A stretch of 64,000 nucleotides of DNA. Source: DASVCS01 sp036381495 (GTDB taxonomy: Bacteria > Gemmatimonadota > Gemmatimonadetes > Longimicrobiales > RSA9). The position numbers and the translations under genes are program-made. The notes beneath the pieces are model-generated. The model was not told where the DNA came from. It saw nothing but the letters and a program-made list of their open reading frames with translations, and ran no database searches. Shown here one piece after another: positions 17,658-26,133 of this stretch. Position 1 is the first letter of the stretch. Each line of letters opens with the position of its first letter. The stretch lies in contig DASVCS010000135.1 of assembly GCA_036381495.1 (NCBI GenBank), forward strand, positions 186,001-250,000, in the 5' to 3' direction.

Positions 17658-17946
17658 GGCTGGGGCTGGGGCTGGGGCTGGGGTGTGCCCGGGAGGGGGT
17701 GTGGTGGAGGGGAGGACGACCCGGGGAGGGGCGGGAGCTGGATGGGAACGGCCGGGAGCGGGAGCGGCGGCTGCGCCGCCTGGAGCGGGAACGTTTACGT
17801 TTACGGGAGCGGCGCCTTCGCGGCGCCGACGGGATCGGGTTCGGGGGCGGGATCGCGGGGCGGCGAGGACGCGCACGCGCACGCGCACGGAAGAAGACCG
17901 GGGGACCGCCCACCTAGCCCCAGCCCTAGCCCTAGCCCCAGCCCTT
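17651..17946 (+). repeat. Modular GC-rich element, locus C (full copy after phoU)
   Basis: Order of parts: five GGCTRG hexamers (17653-17682), the module starting TGCCCGGGAGGGGGTG (17686), a GGGAGCGGGAGC segment, a GC hairpin (17765-17780), the core AACGTTTACGTTTACG (17790-17805), a second hairpin GGCGCC/GGCGCC (about 17811-17828), GACGGGATCGGG, a GCGCAC array (about 17869-17890), and an inverted hexamer array (17917-17944). The end arrays are complementary, so a transcript could fold end to end. The element overlaps the last codons of phoU. Confidence 0.9.
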
Positions 17947-17951
17947 ATCGC

Positions 17952-17980
17952 TTGACAGCGCGGGGGCGAACACCGCATTC
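17952..17980 (+). promoter_or_regulatory. Probable sigma-70 promoter for the SDR/cstA genes
   Basis: TTGACA (17952-17957), then 17 bases, then GCATTC (17975-17980); CATTCT one base later is an alternative -10. It begins just after the end of repeat locus C and 70-100 bases before the SDR start, so the reductase and cstA can be expressed apart from the pst operon. The -35 is perfect, the -10 moderate. Confidence 0.5.
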
Positions 17981-18051
17981 TCCCCTGTTGACCGTCTGTC
18001 ACGTGGCCGCTCACCGCGGAGGGGGGCGATGGCGCTTCCGGGAGGGAACGG

Positions 18052-18954
18052 GTGAAGGCGCGTGGCCGCCAGCGACCGGGCGCGGTGCCGGCGCCGACCG
18101 CGGCCGAGGCGCCGCGGGCGCTGGATGAGGCGCTCGAGCAGCTCCTGGTCGAGGTCGGTCGGGAGACGCAACCGCGGCCGCTCCTCACGTACGGCGACCT
18201 GCGCGGGCGCTGCGCGATCGTGACGGGCGGCGCCAGCGGGATCGGCCGGGCGATCGCTCTCGAGTTGGCCCAGCACGGCGTGCACATCGCCTTCAACTAC
18301 CTCGATGACGGCGAGGCGCGCACGCGCGACGAGGCGGAACGCACCGCGCAGGCGTTGCGGCAGCTCGAAGTCACGGTGTTCTGCCGCGCCTGCGATGTCC
18401 GGGATCCGGAAGCGGTCGCCGGGTTCGTCCGCGATGCCGAGGCCACGCTCGGCGGCCTGCACGTGCTGATCAACAACGCCGGGATCGCTCGCGACCGCGC
18501 GCTCTGGCGCATGAGCGACGCGCAGTGGCGCGAGGTGCTCGACACCAACCTGACGGGTGCCTTCCACATGATCCGCGCGGTCGCGCCGACACTGCGCGCG
18601 CAGCAGTACGGCAAGATCGTCAACATCAGCTCGATCCACGGGCTCCACAGCGAGTTCGGCATCTCGAACTACGCGGCGTCGAAGGCCGGCCTGCTCGGTC
18701 TGACGCGGTCGGCCGCCGTCGAACTGGGCCCGGCCAACATCAACGTGAACGCGGTGGCGCCCGGCTTCATCCGGACCACGCGCCTGACGGCCGGCGTGCC
18801 GGCCGATGTCGTGGACCGCGCCCGCGAGCGGACCGTGCTCTCGCGGCTCGGCGATCCGCGCGACGTCGCCCACGTCGTGGTCTTCCTCTGTTCCGAGCTC
18901 GCACGCCACATCACCGGGATCGTCATCCCGGTGGACGGCGGATACCTTCTCTAG
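18052..18954 (+). CDS. SDR-family reductase (FabG/PhaB-like) with N-terminal extension
   Basis: 300 residues. The first 48 or so are a polar, Ala/Pro-rich extension not usual in SDRs. The Rossmann domain follows: VTGGASGIGRAIALEL (cofactor loop), INNAGIARD, the catalytic Ser in NISSIHGLHSEFG and the YAASK motif. The family reduces 3-oxoacyl or acetoacetyl thioesters with NAD(P)H. GTG 18052 has GGAGGG five bases upstream, which supports including the extension. It is ten bases from cstA. The substrate cannot be set from sequence; acetoacetyl-CoA or 3-oxoacyl-ACP are guesses. Confidence 0.85.
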   Translation: MKARGRQRPGAVPAPTAAEAPRALDEALEQLLVEVGRETQPRPLLTYGDLRGRCAIVTGGASGIGRAIALELAQHGVHIAFNYLDDGEARTRDEAERTAQALRQLEVTVFCRACDVRDPEAVAGFVRDAEATLGGLHVLINNAGIARDRALWRMSDAQWREVLDTNLTGAFHMIRAVAPTLRAQQYGKIVNISSIHGLHSEFGISNYAASKAGLLGLTRSAAVELGPANINVNAVAPGFIRTTRLTAGVPADVVDRARERTVLSRLGDPRDVAHVVVFLCSELARHITGIVIPVDGGYLL

Positions 18955-18964
18955 CGAGGGTGCC

Positions 18965-20680
18965 ATGATCGCCTGGATCCTGATCGCTTCGCTGGCGGCG
19001 TTCTTCGTGGCCTACCGCCTCTACGGCGCCTGGATGTCCCGGGCGCTCGGACTCGATGACCGTCGCGCGGTCCCGGCCGAACTCTTCCACGACGGCGTCG
19101 ACTTCGTGCCCGCCAAGACGCCCGTGCTGCTCGGCCACCACTTCTCCTCGATCGCCGGCGCAGGGCCGGTCGTGGGGCCGATCCTGGCCGGCCTCTTCTT
19201 CGGCTGGCTGCCCGCCGTCATCTGGATCGTCGTCGGCTCGATCTTCGTCGGCGGCGTGCACGACTTGGCCTCGCTCGTCGGCTCGATCCGACACAAGGCC
19301 CGCTCCGTCGCGGAACTCGCCCGCGAGTACATGAGCCCGCTGGCGTTCAAGCTCTGCCTGGCCTTCATCTGGCTCGCACTGGTCTACGTCATCGTCGTCT
19401 TCGTGGACCTGACCGCGGCGACGTTCGAGGACCCCGCCTACAACGGCGGCGGCGTCGCGATCTCGGCCGGGCTCTTCATGGGCCTGGCGATCATCTTCGG
19501 TCTGATCGACAACCGCACGCGCCTGCCGATCTGGGCGTCCACGCTCTTCTTCCTGCCGCTGGTCTTCGCGGCCGTCTGGATCGGCGGCGTCGTCGCGATC
19601 CCCGACGGGACGATCCCGCAGCTCTTCGGCTCGGAGCACGACACCTGGAACATCCTGCTGCTCCTCTACGCGCTGATCGCGAGCGTGACTCCGGTCTGGA
19701 TCCTGCTCCAACCGCGGGACTACCTGTCGAGCTACCTCCTCTACTTCGCGGTGATCGGCGGCGCGATCGGCCTCCTGATCGGCGGGATGACGGGCGCCTT
19801 CTCGAGCACCTGGCCGGCCATCGTCACGCCGGCCATGGTACGGGAATTCGACGTCGCGCCGCTCGGCCCGCTCTTCCCGATCCTCTTCATCACGGTCGCG
19901 TGCGGCGCCTGCTCCGGGTTCCACAGCATCGTCGCCTCGGGAACCACGTCCAAGCAGCTCCGCTGCGAGAGCGACGCCCGGCGCGTGGCATACGGCGCCA
20001 TGCTCATCGAGGGCGTGGTCGCCGTCGTCGCGCTCGCCACCGTGATGGTGCTCCCCTGGGGCGGCGATGCGCTGCGCTCCCAGCCGCTCCAGGTCTATGC
20101 CGCAGGCATCGGCGCATTCCTCGCCACGTTCGGCATCCCCGAATCGTTCGGCGCACACTTCGGCCTGCTCGCGCTCTCGACGTTCCTGCTCACCACGCTC
20201 GACACCTGTAGCCGGTTGGGACGCTACGTCTTCCAGGAGTTCGCGGGGCTCGACAACACCAAGCCGGCCGTCCGCTGGATCTCCACGCTGGCCACGCTCG
20301 CGCTGCCGGCGGTTCTGCTCTTCATCACGCTGACCGATCCGGCCGGCAACCCGGTCCCCGCCTGGAAGGCGATCTGGCCGGTCTTCGGCGCGACCAACCA
20401 ACTCCTGGCGGGACTCGCGCTCCTCGTCGCGACCGTCTGGCTCAAGCGGACCGGTCGGGTGTACCTCTTCGCGGCCATCCCGATGGTCTTCATGGTCGCC
20501 ATGACCATGACCGCACTCTGGATGCTGATCTCCACCCACGGCCCATCGCTCGTGGGCGGGATCGCGGCCGTACTCTTCCTGCTCGGCGTGCTGCTCGTCT
20601 TCGAGGCGGTGCGAGCGCTCCGCGCGGAGCGCCTCGAGCCGGAGCCCGTCGTATGGCGTGCCGCCATGGCGGGAGACTGA
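18965..20680 (+). CDS. cstA: Carbon starvation protein A, pyruvate/peptide transporter family
   Basis: 571 residues and many membrane helices. Diagnostic CstA segments include GHHFSSIAGAGPVVGPILAG, FVGGVHDLASLVGSIRHKAR, LLQPRDYLSSYLL and ACSGFHSIVASGTTSKQL. Family members import pyruvate or peptides during carbon limitation. ATG 18965 opens the first hydrophobic helix. It follows the SDR gene by ten bases, so cotranscription is likely. No LytTR or CstA partner gene is visible in the window. Confidence 0.93.
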   Translation: MIAWILIASLAAFFVAYRLYGAWMSRALGLDDRRAVPAELFHDGVDFVPAKTPVLLGHHFSSIAGAGPVVGPILAGLFFGWLPAVIWIVVGSIFVGGVHDLASLVGSIRHKARSVAELAREYMSPLAFKLCLAFIWLALVYVIVVFVDLTAATFEDPAYNGGGVAISAGLFMGLAIIFGLIDNRTRLPIWASTLFFLPLVFAAVWIGGVVAIPDGTIPQLFGSEHDTWNILLLLYALIASVTPVWILLQPRDYLSSYLLYFAVIGGAIGLLIGGMTGAFSSTWPAIVTPAMVREFDVAPLGPLFPILFITVACGACSGFHSIVASGTTSKQLRCESDARRVAYGAMLIEGVVAVVALATVMVLPWGGDALRSQPLQVYAAGIGAFLATFGIPESFGAHFGLLALSTFLLTTLDTCSRLGRYVFQEFAGLDNTKPAVRWISTLATLALPAVLLFITLTDPAGNPVPAWKAIWPVFGATNQLLAGLALLVATVWLKRTGRVYLFAAIPMVFMVAMTMTALWMLISTHGPSLVGGIAAVLFLLGVLLVFEAVRALRAERLEPEPVVWRAAMAGD

Positions 20681-20755
20681 TGCAGGACGCCCCGACGCCG
20701 GCGGACCCGCCGCCGCCGGGGCGACAAAGCATGAATTCGCAAGACAGGGGAATGG

Positions 20756-21523
20756 ATGAAATACCAGTTCCTGCGGCTGGAAATCCAGCCGCCGGTGGCA
20801 ACGATCACGCTGGATCGCGCGCCGGAGAACCTCCTCCATATCGACATGATGGAGGAGGTCAACCACGCACTCCTCGCCGTTCGGCGCAAGAGCGGCGTCG
20901 CCGTGCTCGTGCTGCGCGGCGCACACGGCCTCTTCTCGAAGGGCATCGACTACCAGGAACTGGCCCGCGACCGCGTGCAACGGCTGCTCCAGGTCTACAG
21001 CCGCATCTTCGAGAGCATCCGGATGATGCGCGTGATCTCGATCGCCGCCGTCGAAGGTCACGCGTTCGGCGGCGGATTCGAACTCGCACTCGGATGCAAC
21101 CTCATCGTCGCCGCCGACAACGCGACGTTCGCGCTCCCCGAGATCCGCAGCGGTCTCATCCCGCCGATCGCGTGCATCGTCCTGCCGCGCATCGCGCCGC
21201 GCCGTCGCGCCATGGAATGGATCCTGACGGGGAACGAAATCGGCGTCGAGCAGCTCTATCACGATGGGATCGTGACCCGACTCTTCCCGGCCGGGGCGTT
21301 CGATGAGGGCCTCGCGTCGTTCCTCGAGGAGCTGTCCTCGAAGAGCGCGCCGGTGCTTCAGCTCGCGAAGCGGGCGCAGACGGAGGCGTACTACTCGACG
21401 TACGAAGAGGCGCTCTACAAGGTCCAGAACATCTTCCTGCGCGAACTCGCCGAGCTGGCCGACGCGCGCGAAGGCGTTCGCGCGTATCTTGCGGGCCGGG
21501 CCGCCTCGTGGCGCAACCGGTGA
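20756..21523 (+). CDS. Enoyl-CoA hydratase/isomerase family protein
   Basis: 255 residues, crotonase fold. The oxyanion-hole regions are LVLRGAHGLFSKGIDYQELA (residues about 50-70) and AAVEGHAFGGGFELALGCNL (about 100-120). In the active-site helix the position after PEIRSGLIPPI lacks the usual catalytic Glu of hydratases, so the reaction may be isomerase, hydrolase or another crotonase chemistry. The spacing of the first 15 residues is normal. Its 3' end overlaps the next gene by 16 bases. It could act in acyl-CoA breakdown with the glutaryl-CoA dehydrogenase-like gene nearby. Confidence 0.85.
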   Translation: MKYQFLRLEIQPPVATITLDRAPENLLHIDMMEEVNHALLAVRRKSGVAVLVLRGAHGLFSKGIDYQELARDRVQRLLQVYSRIFESIRMMRVISIAAVEGHAFGGGFELALGCNLIVAADNATFALPEIRSGLIPPIACIVLPRIAPRRRAMEWILTGNEIGVEQLYHDGIVTRLFPAGAFDEGLASFLEELSSKSAPVLQLAKRAQTEAYYSTYEEALYKVQNIFLRELAELADAREGVRAYLAGRAASWRNR

Positions 21524-22128
21524 GGCGGGCCGCACCACGGGCCGTGGCCGTGGTGCGGCGGGCCGGGACAGCGCTCGCGGTCATTGCGGCCGCGTGCGCA
21601 TCCAGGGAGCCGCCCTCGGCCGACCGGCCTCCGGCGCCGCCGCCGGCGCTCGATGGGCGTTCGGTGATGGTGCTCCCCGTCCAGGCCGCTCGCGGGATTT
21701 CCGGCGACGCCCTCGATGCGGAGATCGCCTTCTGGCTCACGGACCGCGCGCCGCGGGTCGAGTGGACGTTCCCGCCGGCGCTCGAACGGGTCCTCGAACG
21801 CTCGCCCGGCCTCGGCATCCGCATCCACGGGCTCCCGGTCGCCGTCTTCCGATCCGTCGAGGTCCGCCGCATCGGCGATCCGCTCTTCGGTGACCTGCGT
21901 CGCCTCGGCGCGCTGGCCGACGCCCGCTTTGCGCTCATCCCCGTGGAAGCGAGCTACGAGCCCACACCCGCCGGCGCCGGCCGCATCGAGGTCGCCGCGA
22001 CGCTGCTCGACACCCGCACGGGCCACGTGCTCTGGTACGGCGTCGTCGCCGGCGCGTCCGGCGCGGCCGGATCGCCCGCCGTCACCGCGTCGGCCGCTCG
22101 CGCCCTCGCCCGCACCCTGTTCCCGTAG
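21508..22128 (+). CDS. Hypothetical lipoprotein
   Basis: 206 residues. The N-terminal basic region and hydrophobic stretch ALAVIAAACAS give a lipobox with Cys near residue 30, then a Pro-rich linker. The body (RSVMVLPVQAARGISGDALD; VEVRRIGDPLFGDLRRLGAL; LDTRTGHVLWYGVVAG) resembles surface or OM-associated lipoproteins that assemble near peptidoglycan or curli-type GNA1162/CsgG-like folds, but no family is certain. GTG 21508 overlaps the crotonase gene. Function unknown. Confidence 0.6.
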   Translation: MAQPVRRAAPRAVAVVRRAGTALAVIAAACASREPPSADRPPAPPPALDGRSVMVLPVQAARGISGDALDAEIAFWLTDRAPRVEWTFPPALERVLERSPGLGIRIHGLPVAVFRSVEVRRIGDPLFGDLRRLGALADARFALIPVEASYEPTPAGAGRIEVAATLLDTRTGHVLWYGVVAGASGAAGSPAVTASAARALARTLFP

Positions 22129-22272
22129 ACGGCCCCATCGGGTTATGATACGGCTACACCGGTGGACGAGCGCGTCCCGTTCGCGCGCCGCGGTCGGCGC
22201 GCGCCGGTGGAGGACGATCCGGCGTACGCGCAGTGAGGTGGCGCGGAACGCAACGACAGAACACGGAAGGAC

Positions 22273-23289
22273 ATGGCACAGACGGTGACACTCATACCCG
22301 GGGACGGCATCGGCCCCGAGATCACGGCGGCGACGGTGCGTATCCTGGATGCGGCCGGCGCCGCGATCGAATGGGACCGGCGCCTCGCGGGGCTCGGCGC
22401 GATGGATGCGACGCTGCCGCCGCTCCCGGACGAGACGCTCGACTCGATTCGGCGGACCCGCGTGGCGCTCAAGGGGCCGCTCACGACGCCGGTCGGCGCC
22501 GGGTTCCGCTCGATCAACGTGGCATTGCGCAAGGAGTTCGACCTCTTCGCGAACGTGCGGCCGGCGCGGACGCTGGTCCACGGTGGCCGCTACGAGGACA
22601 TTGACCTGGTCCTGATCCGCGAGAACACCGAGGGGCTCTACGTCGGCGTCGAACACTACATCGGCATGGCCGATGATCAGAAGGCCGCGGCCGAATCGGT
22701 GATGATCATCACCCGCTTCGGCTCCGAGCGGATCGTGCGCTACGCCTTCGAGTACGCGCTCCGCCACGGGCGCAGGAAGGTGACGCTCGCGCACAAGGCG
22801 AACATCCTGAAGTTCACGCAGGGCCTCTTCCTCGAGGTCGGCCGGCAGGTCGCCGCCGAGTACGAAGGGCGCGTCGAGTTCGAGGACCGCATCGTCGATG
22901 CCACGGCCATGCAGCTCGTGCTGGATCCCTACCAGTTCGACGTGCTGGTCATGGAGAACATGTTCGGCGACATCCTGAGCGACGAGATCGCCGGGCTCGT
23001 CGGCGGACTCGGGCTCGCCCCGGGCGCCAACATCGGCAGGGATGCGGCGATCTTCGAGCCGGTGCACGGCTCCGCGCCCGACATCGCCGGCCGCGGCATC
23101 GCCAACCCCACGGCTCAGCTCCTGGCCGCGTGCCTGATGCTGGACCACATCGGCCAGCAGCCGGTCGCCACGCGCATCCGGCGGGCGCTCACCGCCGTCA
23201 TTCGCGACGGCGAGACGTTGACGCCCGACCTCGGCGGCACCGCGAGCACCGATGCCTTCGCCGAGGCGGTGATCCGGCGGTTGGGGTAG
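22273..23289 (+). CDS. NAD(P)-dependent isocitrate/isopropylmalate-type dehydrogenase
   Basis: 338 residues. Family features are VTLIPGDGIGPEI at the start, the substrate-binding region FANVRPARTL, RENTEGLYVGVEH, the catalytic Lys in VTLAHKANILKFTQG, the Asp-rich VLVMENMFGDILSDEIAGLV, and the cofactor segment FEPVHGSAPDIAGRGIANP. Ile-Ala-Asn after the adenine-binding loop and overall length are closest to NAD-dependent isocitrate dehydrogenase of the short, mitochondrial-IDH3-like type; LeuB or homoisocitrate dehydrogenase remain possible. It catalyses oxidative decarboxylation of a 3-hydroxy-acid. A TATGAT -10-like hexamer lies at 22144 but lacks a clear -35. Confidence 0.85.
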   Translation: MAQTVTLIPGDGIGPEITAATVRILDAAGAAIEWDRRLAGLGAMDATLPPLPDETLDSIRRTRVALKGPLTTPVGAGFRSINVALRKEFDLFANVRPARTLVHGGRYEDIDLVLIRENTEGLYVGVEHYIGMADDQKAAAESVMIITRFGSERIVRYAFEYALRHGRRKVTLAHKANILKFTQGLFLEVGRQVAAEYEGRVEFEDRIVDATAMQLVLDPYQFDVLVMENMFGDILSDEIAGLVGGLGLAPGANIGRDAAIFEPVHGSAPDIAGRGIANPTAQLLAACLMLDHIGQQPVATRIRRALTAVIRDGETLTPDLGGTASTDAFAEAVIRRLG

Positions 23290-23459
23290 GCCGGCCGTCG
23301 TACCGAGAGAGATGCGGCCTTCGACGCACTCGCCGCGCGTGGCCCGCCGACTCCCGCCGCCACGGGCCGCGCGCCGCCGCGGCGCGCCCCTCCCCCCGCG
23401 CCGGCCGTTCCGCTATGTTACGGTCCGCGTCGTACCGCAATGCAACCGAGAGACCGACC

Positions 23460-24641
23460 ATGGCGAAATTCCAGGGCGTGGACTACTTCGACATCGACTC
23501 GCTCCTCTCGGAAGAGGAGCGAATGATCCGCGACACCGTACGCGATTGGATAGACGACAACCTGCTTCCCGTCATCGGGGAGGCGTACATCGAACGACGC
23601 TTCCCCAGGGAGCTGATCCCCCGGATGGCCGAGCTCGGCATCCTCGGCGCGAACCTCCCCGAGGACTACGGCTGCGCCGGGCTCAACAACGTCGCCTACG
23701 GCCTCATCATGCAGGAACTCGAACGCGGCGACTCCGGGATCCGCTCCTTCGCCTCCGTGCAGGGCGCGCTCTGCATGTACCCCATCTTCGCGTTCGGCAG
23801 CGAGGAGCAGAAGCGGAAGTACCTCCCCGCCATGGCTCGCGGCGAGGTCATCGGCTGCTTCGGGCTGACCGAGCCCGACTTCGGCTCGAACCCCGCCGGG
23901 ATGATCACGACCGCCCGCCAGGACGGTGACGGCTGGGTGCTGAACGGCGCCAAGATGTGGATCACGAACGGCTCGATGGCCGATATCGCGATCATCTGGG
24001 CGAAAACCGGCGAGCTGGACGACCCGAAGTCGATTCGCGGCTTCATCGTGCCGACGGACACCCCGGGCTTCACGGCGAGCGACCAGAAGGGGAAGCTGTC
24101 GCTCCTGGCCTCGGACACCAGCGAACTCTCGCTCCAGGACGTGCGCGTCGGCGCCGATGCGCTGCTCCCCGAGTCCGGTGGACTCAAGAGCCCGCTCATG
24201 TGCCTGACACAGGCGCGCTACGGCATTGCGTGGGGCGCCATCGGCGCCGCCATGGCCTGTTTCGACGAGGCGCTCGGCTACGCCAAGGAGCGCGTGATGT
24301 TCGACAAGCCGATCGCCGCGACGCAGCTCCAGCAGATTCGCCTCGCCGAGATGCTGACCGGGATCACGCAGGCCCAGCTCCTCGCACTCCAGCTCGGCCG
24401 CCTCAAGGACCAGGGCCGCCTGCGCCCGCAGCAGGTGTCGCTCGCCAAGCGGGCCAACGTGAACATGGCGTGCGACGTGGCCCGCGAGGCCCGTCGCCTC
24501 CTGGGCGCCAACGGCATCCTCGTCGAGTACCAGGCCATGCGGCACATGGCCAACCTCGAATCCGTCTACACCTACGAGGGTACGCACGACATCCACGGGC
24601 TCGTCCTCGGACAGGACCTGACGGGGATCTCGGCGTTCTGA
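23460..24641 (+). CDS. Acyl-CoA dehydrogenase, glutaryl-CoA dehydrogenase-like
   Basis: 393 residues, the usual GCDH length. The N-terminal helical domain (ERMIRDTVRDWIDDNLLPVI) is followed by the FAD-binding stretch CFGLTEPDFGSNPAGMITTA and WVLNGAKMWITNGSMADI. The C-terminal helices end in ESVYTYEGTHDIHGLVLGQD, where Glu of TYEG is the catalytic base as in GCDH. It oxidises (and in GCDH decarboxylates) glutaryl-CoA to crotonyl-CoA, passing electrons to ETF. The ATG follows an upstream region with TATGTT at 23414 and no clear -35. Substrate is inferred from similarity. Confidence 0.85.
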   Translation: MAKFQGVDYFDIDSLLSEEERMIRDTVRDWIDDNLLPVIGEAYIERRFPRELIPRMAELGILGANLPEDYGCAGLNNVAYGLIMQELERGDSGIRSFASVQGALCMYPIFAFGSEEQKRKYLPAMARGEVIGCFGLTEPDFGSNPAGMITTARQDGDGWVLNGAKMWITNGSMADIAIIWAKTGELDDPKSIRGFIVPTDTPGFTASDQKGKLSLLASDTSELSLQDVRVGADALLPESGGLKSPLMCLTQARYGIAWGAIGAAMACFDEALGYAKERVMFDKPIAATQLQQIRLAEMLTGITQAQLLALQLGRLKDQGRLRPQQVSLAKRANVNMACDVAREARRLLGANGILVEYQAMRHMANLESVYTYEGTHDIHGLVLGQDLTGISAF

Positions 24642-24759
24642 GGCCGGGGCAGGGCCGGGGCTTCGACCCGGGCACACGGCTTGCACACGGGCGGGGCGGC
24701 TTTGCCGTCCCGCATTCGCATGGTCTGATGGTCCGGAAGCGTAGCCCGAGGAGGCCCCG

Positions 24760-25200
24760 ATGAAAGCTCGCGATCTCATGACGCCCAACCCCGAATTCGT
24801 CACCTCCGACGATTCGCTCACCCAGGCCGCTCGCATCATGCGCGACGTCGACGTCGGCATCGTCCCGGTCGTGGACGACCCCATGTCGATGCGGGTCATG
24901 GGCGTGATCACGGATCGCGACATCGCCGTGCGCCACGTGGCCGAGGGGCACCAGCAGGAGTGCCGCGTCGCCGACCACATGACCAGCGGCCAGATCGATT
25001 GCGTCAGCCCCGACGCCGACGAGGACGAGGTCCTCGAGCGGATGGAACGCGAGCAGATCCGCCGTCTCCCCGTCGTCGAGGAAGACAACCGCCTGGTCGG
25101 GATCATCGCGCAGGCCGACCTCGCGACGCGCGGCGTCAAGGAGAAGAAGGTCGGCGAAGTGGTCGAGCGCATTTCGGAGCCGGGCGAGCCGCAGCGCTGA
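24760..25200 (+). CDS. Protein with tandem CBS domains
   Basis: 146 residues made of two CBS motifs: MKARDLMTPNPEFVTSDDSL with GVITDRDIAV, and VADHMTSGQIDCVSPDADED with LVGIIAQADLAT. Such pairs bind adenine nucleotides and regulate a partner, but here they stand alone with only a short charged tail. The ATG is preceded by GAGG. A conserved Pho or acyl-CoA role is not visible; possible roles are general energy sensing. It ends 47 bases before the promoter of the tRNA/rnpB unit. Confidence 0.88.
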   Translation: MKARDLMTPNPEFVTSDDSLTQAARIMRDVDVGIVPVVDDPMSMRVMGVITDRDIAVRHVAEGHQQECRVADHMTSGQIDCVSPDADEDEVLERMEREQIRRLPVVEEDNRLVGIIAQADLATRGVKEKKVGEVVERISEPGEPQR

Positions 25201-25246
25201 GCCGATTCGCCGGCGACCCGGCCTCGCCGCCACCCGCGGGACCGGG

Positions 25247-25275
25247 TTGACAATTCCCCCGTTTCACGCTAATTT
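25247..25275 (+). promoter_or_regulatory. Strong sigma-70 promoter for the tRNA-Arg/rnpB unit
   Basis: TTGACA (25247-25252), exactly 17 bases, TAATTT (25270-25275). The start would be near 25282, 29 bases ahead of the first tRNA. This is one of the most canonical promoters in the window and suits a highly expressed stable RNA unit. Confidence 0.8.
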
Positions 25276-25310
25276 TACGATTCTCGGCGCCACGCAATGG
25301 CGCCGACTTC

Positions 25311-25384
25311 GCGCCCGTAGCTCAATTGGATAGAGCGTTGGACTACGGATCCAAAGGTTGGGGGTTCGACTCCTCCCGGGCGCA
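25311..25384 (+). tRNA. tRNA-Arg, anticodon ACG
   Basis: 74 bases folding into a full cloverleaf: acceptor GCGCCCG/CGGGCGC with discriminator A, D-arm GCTC/GAGC, anticodon stem TTGGA/TCCAA with loop CTACGGA (anticodon ACG, so A34 would be edited to inosine), and T-arm GGGGG/CCTCC with loop TTCGACT. CCA is not encoded. It reads CGN Arg codons. Confidence 0.96.
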
Positions 25385-25440
25385 CTCGAGGGCACTCGCG
25401 CCGCCGGTCACGACACCGCGGCGCCGCTGTTTCTCAGGAC

Positions 25441-25832
25441 GGGAAGCGAGTGCGGACCGCGGCCGCGGACTCCGGTGAACGGAGCCACGCGGTCGAGGAA
25501 AGTCCGAGCTCCGCAGGGCAGGGTGCCGGGTAACGCCCGGACGCCGCGAGGCGCTGGAAAGTGCCACAGAGAACAGACCGCCGATGGCCTCTCCGCGGGC
25601 ACAGGCAAGGGTGAAACGGTGGGGTAAGAGCCCACCGCGCTCCTGGTAACAGGGGCGGCACGGCAAACCCCACCCGGAGCAAGGCCAAGCAGGGACGAGG
25701 CGTGGCCCGCGCCGTACGAGTCCCGGGTAGGCCGCACGAGGCGGCGGGTGACCGTTGTCCCAGAGAAATGGTCCGCCTCCGGCCCGCCACGCGGCGGGAT
25801 CCGGAGACAGAACTCGGCTTATTCCGCTTCCC
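25441..25832 (+). ncRNA. rnpB: RNase P RNA, bacterial type A
   Basis: About 392 bases. P1 is formed by GGGAAGCG (25441-25448) with CGCTTCCC (25825-25832). Universal core elements are present: GAGGAAAGTCCGAGCTCC near 25495, CCACAGAGAACAGACCGCC, GGCAAGGGTGAAACGGTGGG, AGAGCCCACCG, and ACAGAACTCGGCTTAT at the 3' end. It is the catalytic RNA that matures tRNA 5' ends with RnpA. It lies between two tRNA-Arg genes and may be read from the promoter at 25247. Confidence 0.95.
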
Positions 25833-25842
25833 GGCCATCCGC

Positions 25843-25916
25843 GCGCCCGTAGCTCAGTTGGATAGAGCGCGTGCCTCCGGAGCACGAGGTCAGAGGTTCG
25901 AATCCTCTCGGGCGCA
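25843..25916 (+). tRNA. tRNA-Arg, anticodon CCG
   Basis: 74 bases with acceptor GCGCCCG/CGGGCGC and discriminator A, D-arm GCTC/GAGC, anticodon stem CGTGC/GCACG with loop CTCCGGA (anticodon CCG, reading CGG), and T-arm AGAGG/CCTCT with loop TTCGAAT. CCA is not encoded. Its acceptor and D-arm are nearly the same as those of the tRNA-Arg(ACG) upstream of rnpB. Confidence 0.96.
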
Positions 25917-25920
25917 CTCA

Positions 25921-25961
25921 CGACGCAGCCCGCGCCGGAATCACCGGTGCGGGCTGCGTCG
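25921..25961 (+). terminator. Long perfect hairpin ending the tRNA/rnpB unit
   Basis: CGACGCAGCCCGCGCCGG (25921-25938) pairs over 18 bp, with one G-U, to 25944-25961 around the loop AATCA. It starts four bases after the last tRNA. No T-run follows. It is palindromic, so it may also end transcription of the minus-strand DUF1264 gene. Confidence 0.7.
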
Positions 25962-26133
25962 CACATCATCGGGGTCATGCACTCCTTGACTCACCTCCGG
26001 CCGGTTGAGATACCTGCCGTCATGCGACTTCCAGACCGATCTCGGCGGCCTGGAGATTTGGGCGGCCGGCCCGGACGCACCACGCTCGACGTTCCGCCGG
26101 CGCCCGGGCCGGCCGTCCACATCGCGCCCGGCG

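Noticed and set aside
17986..18003. Pho box before the SDR/cstA genes
   Set aside because: TGTCACG resembles a unit, but the upstream candidate is at 10 rather than 11 bases and matches poorly.
18923..21538. Very long minus-strand open frame opposite cstA and the crotonase gene
   Set aside because: It is Asp/Glu/Arg/His-rich low-complexity sequence lying antisense to two well-recognised genes, a common artefact at this GC content. The same applies to long frames antisense to pst, pyr and Bat genes.
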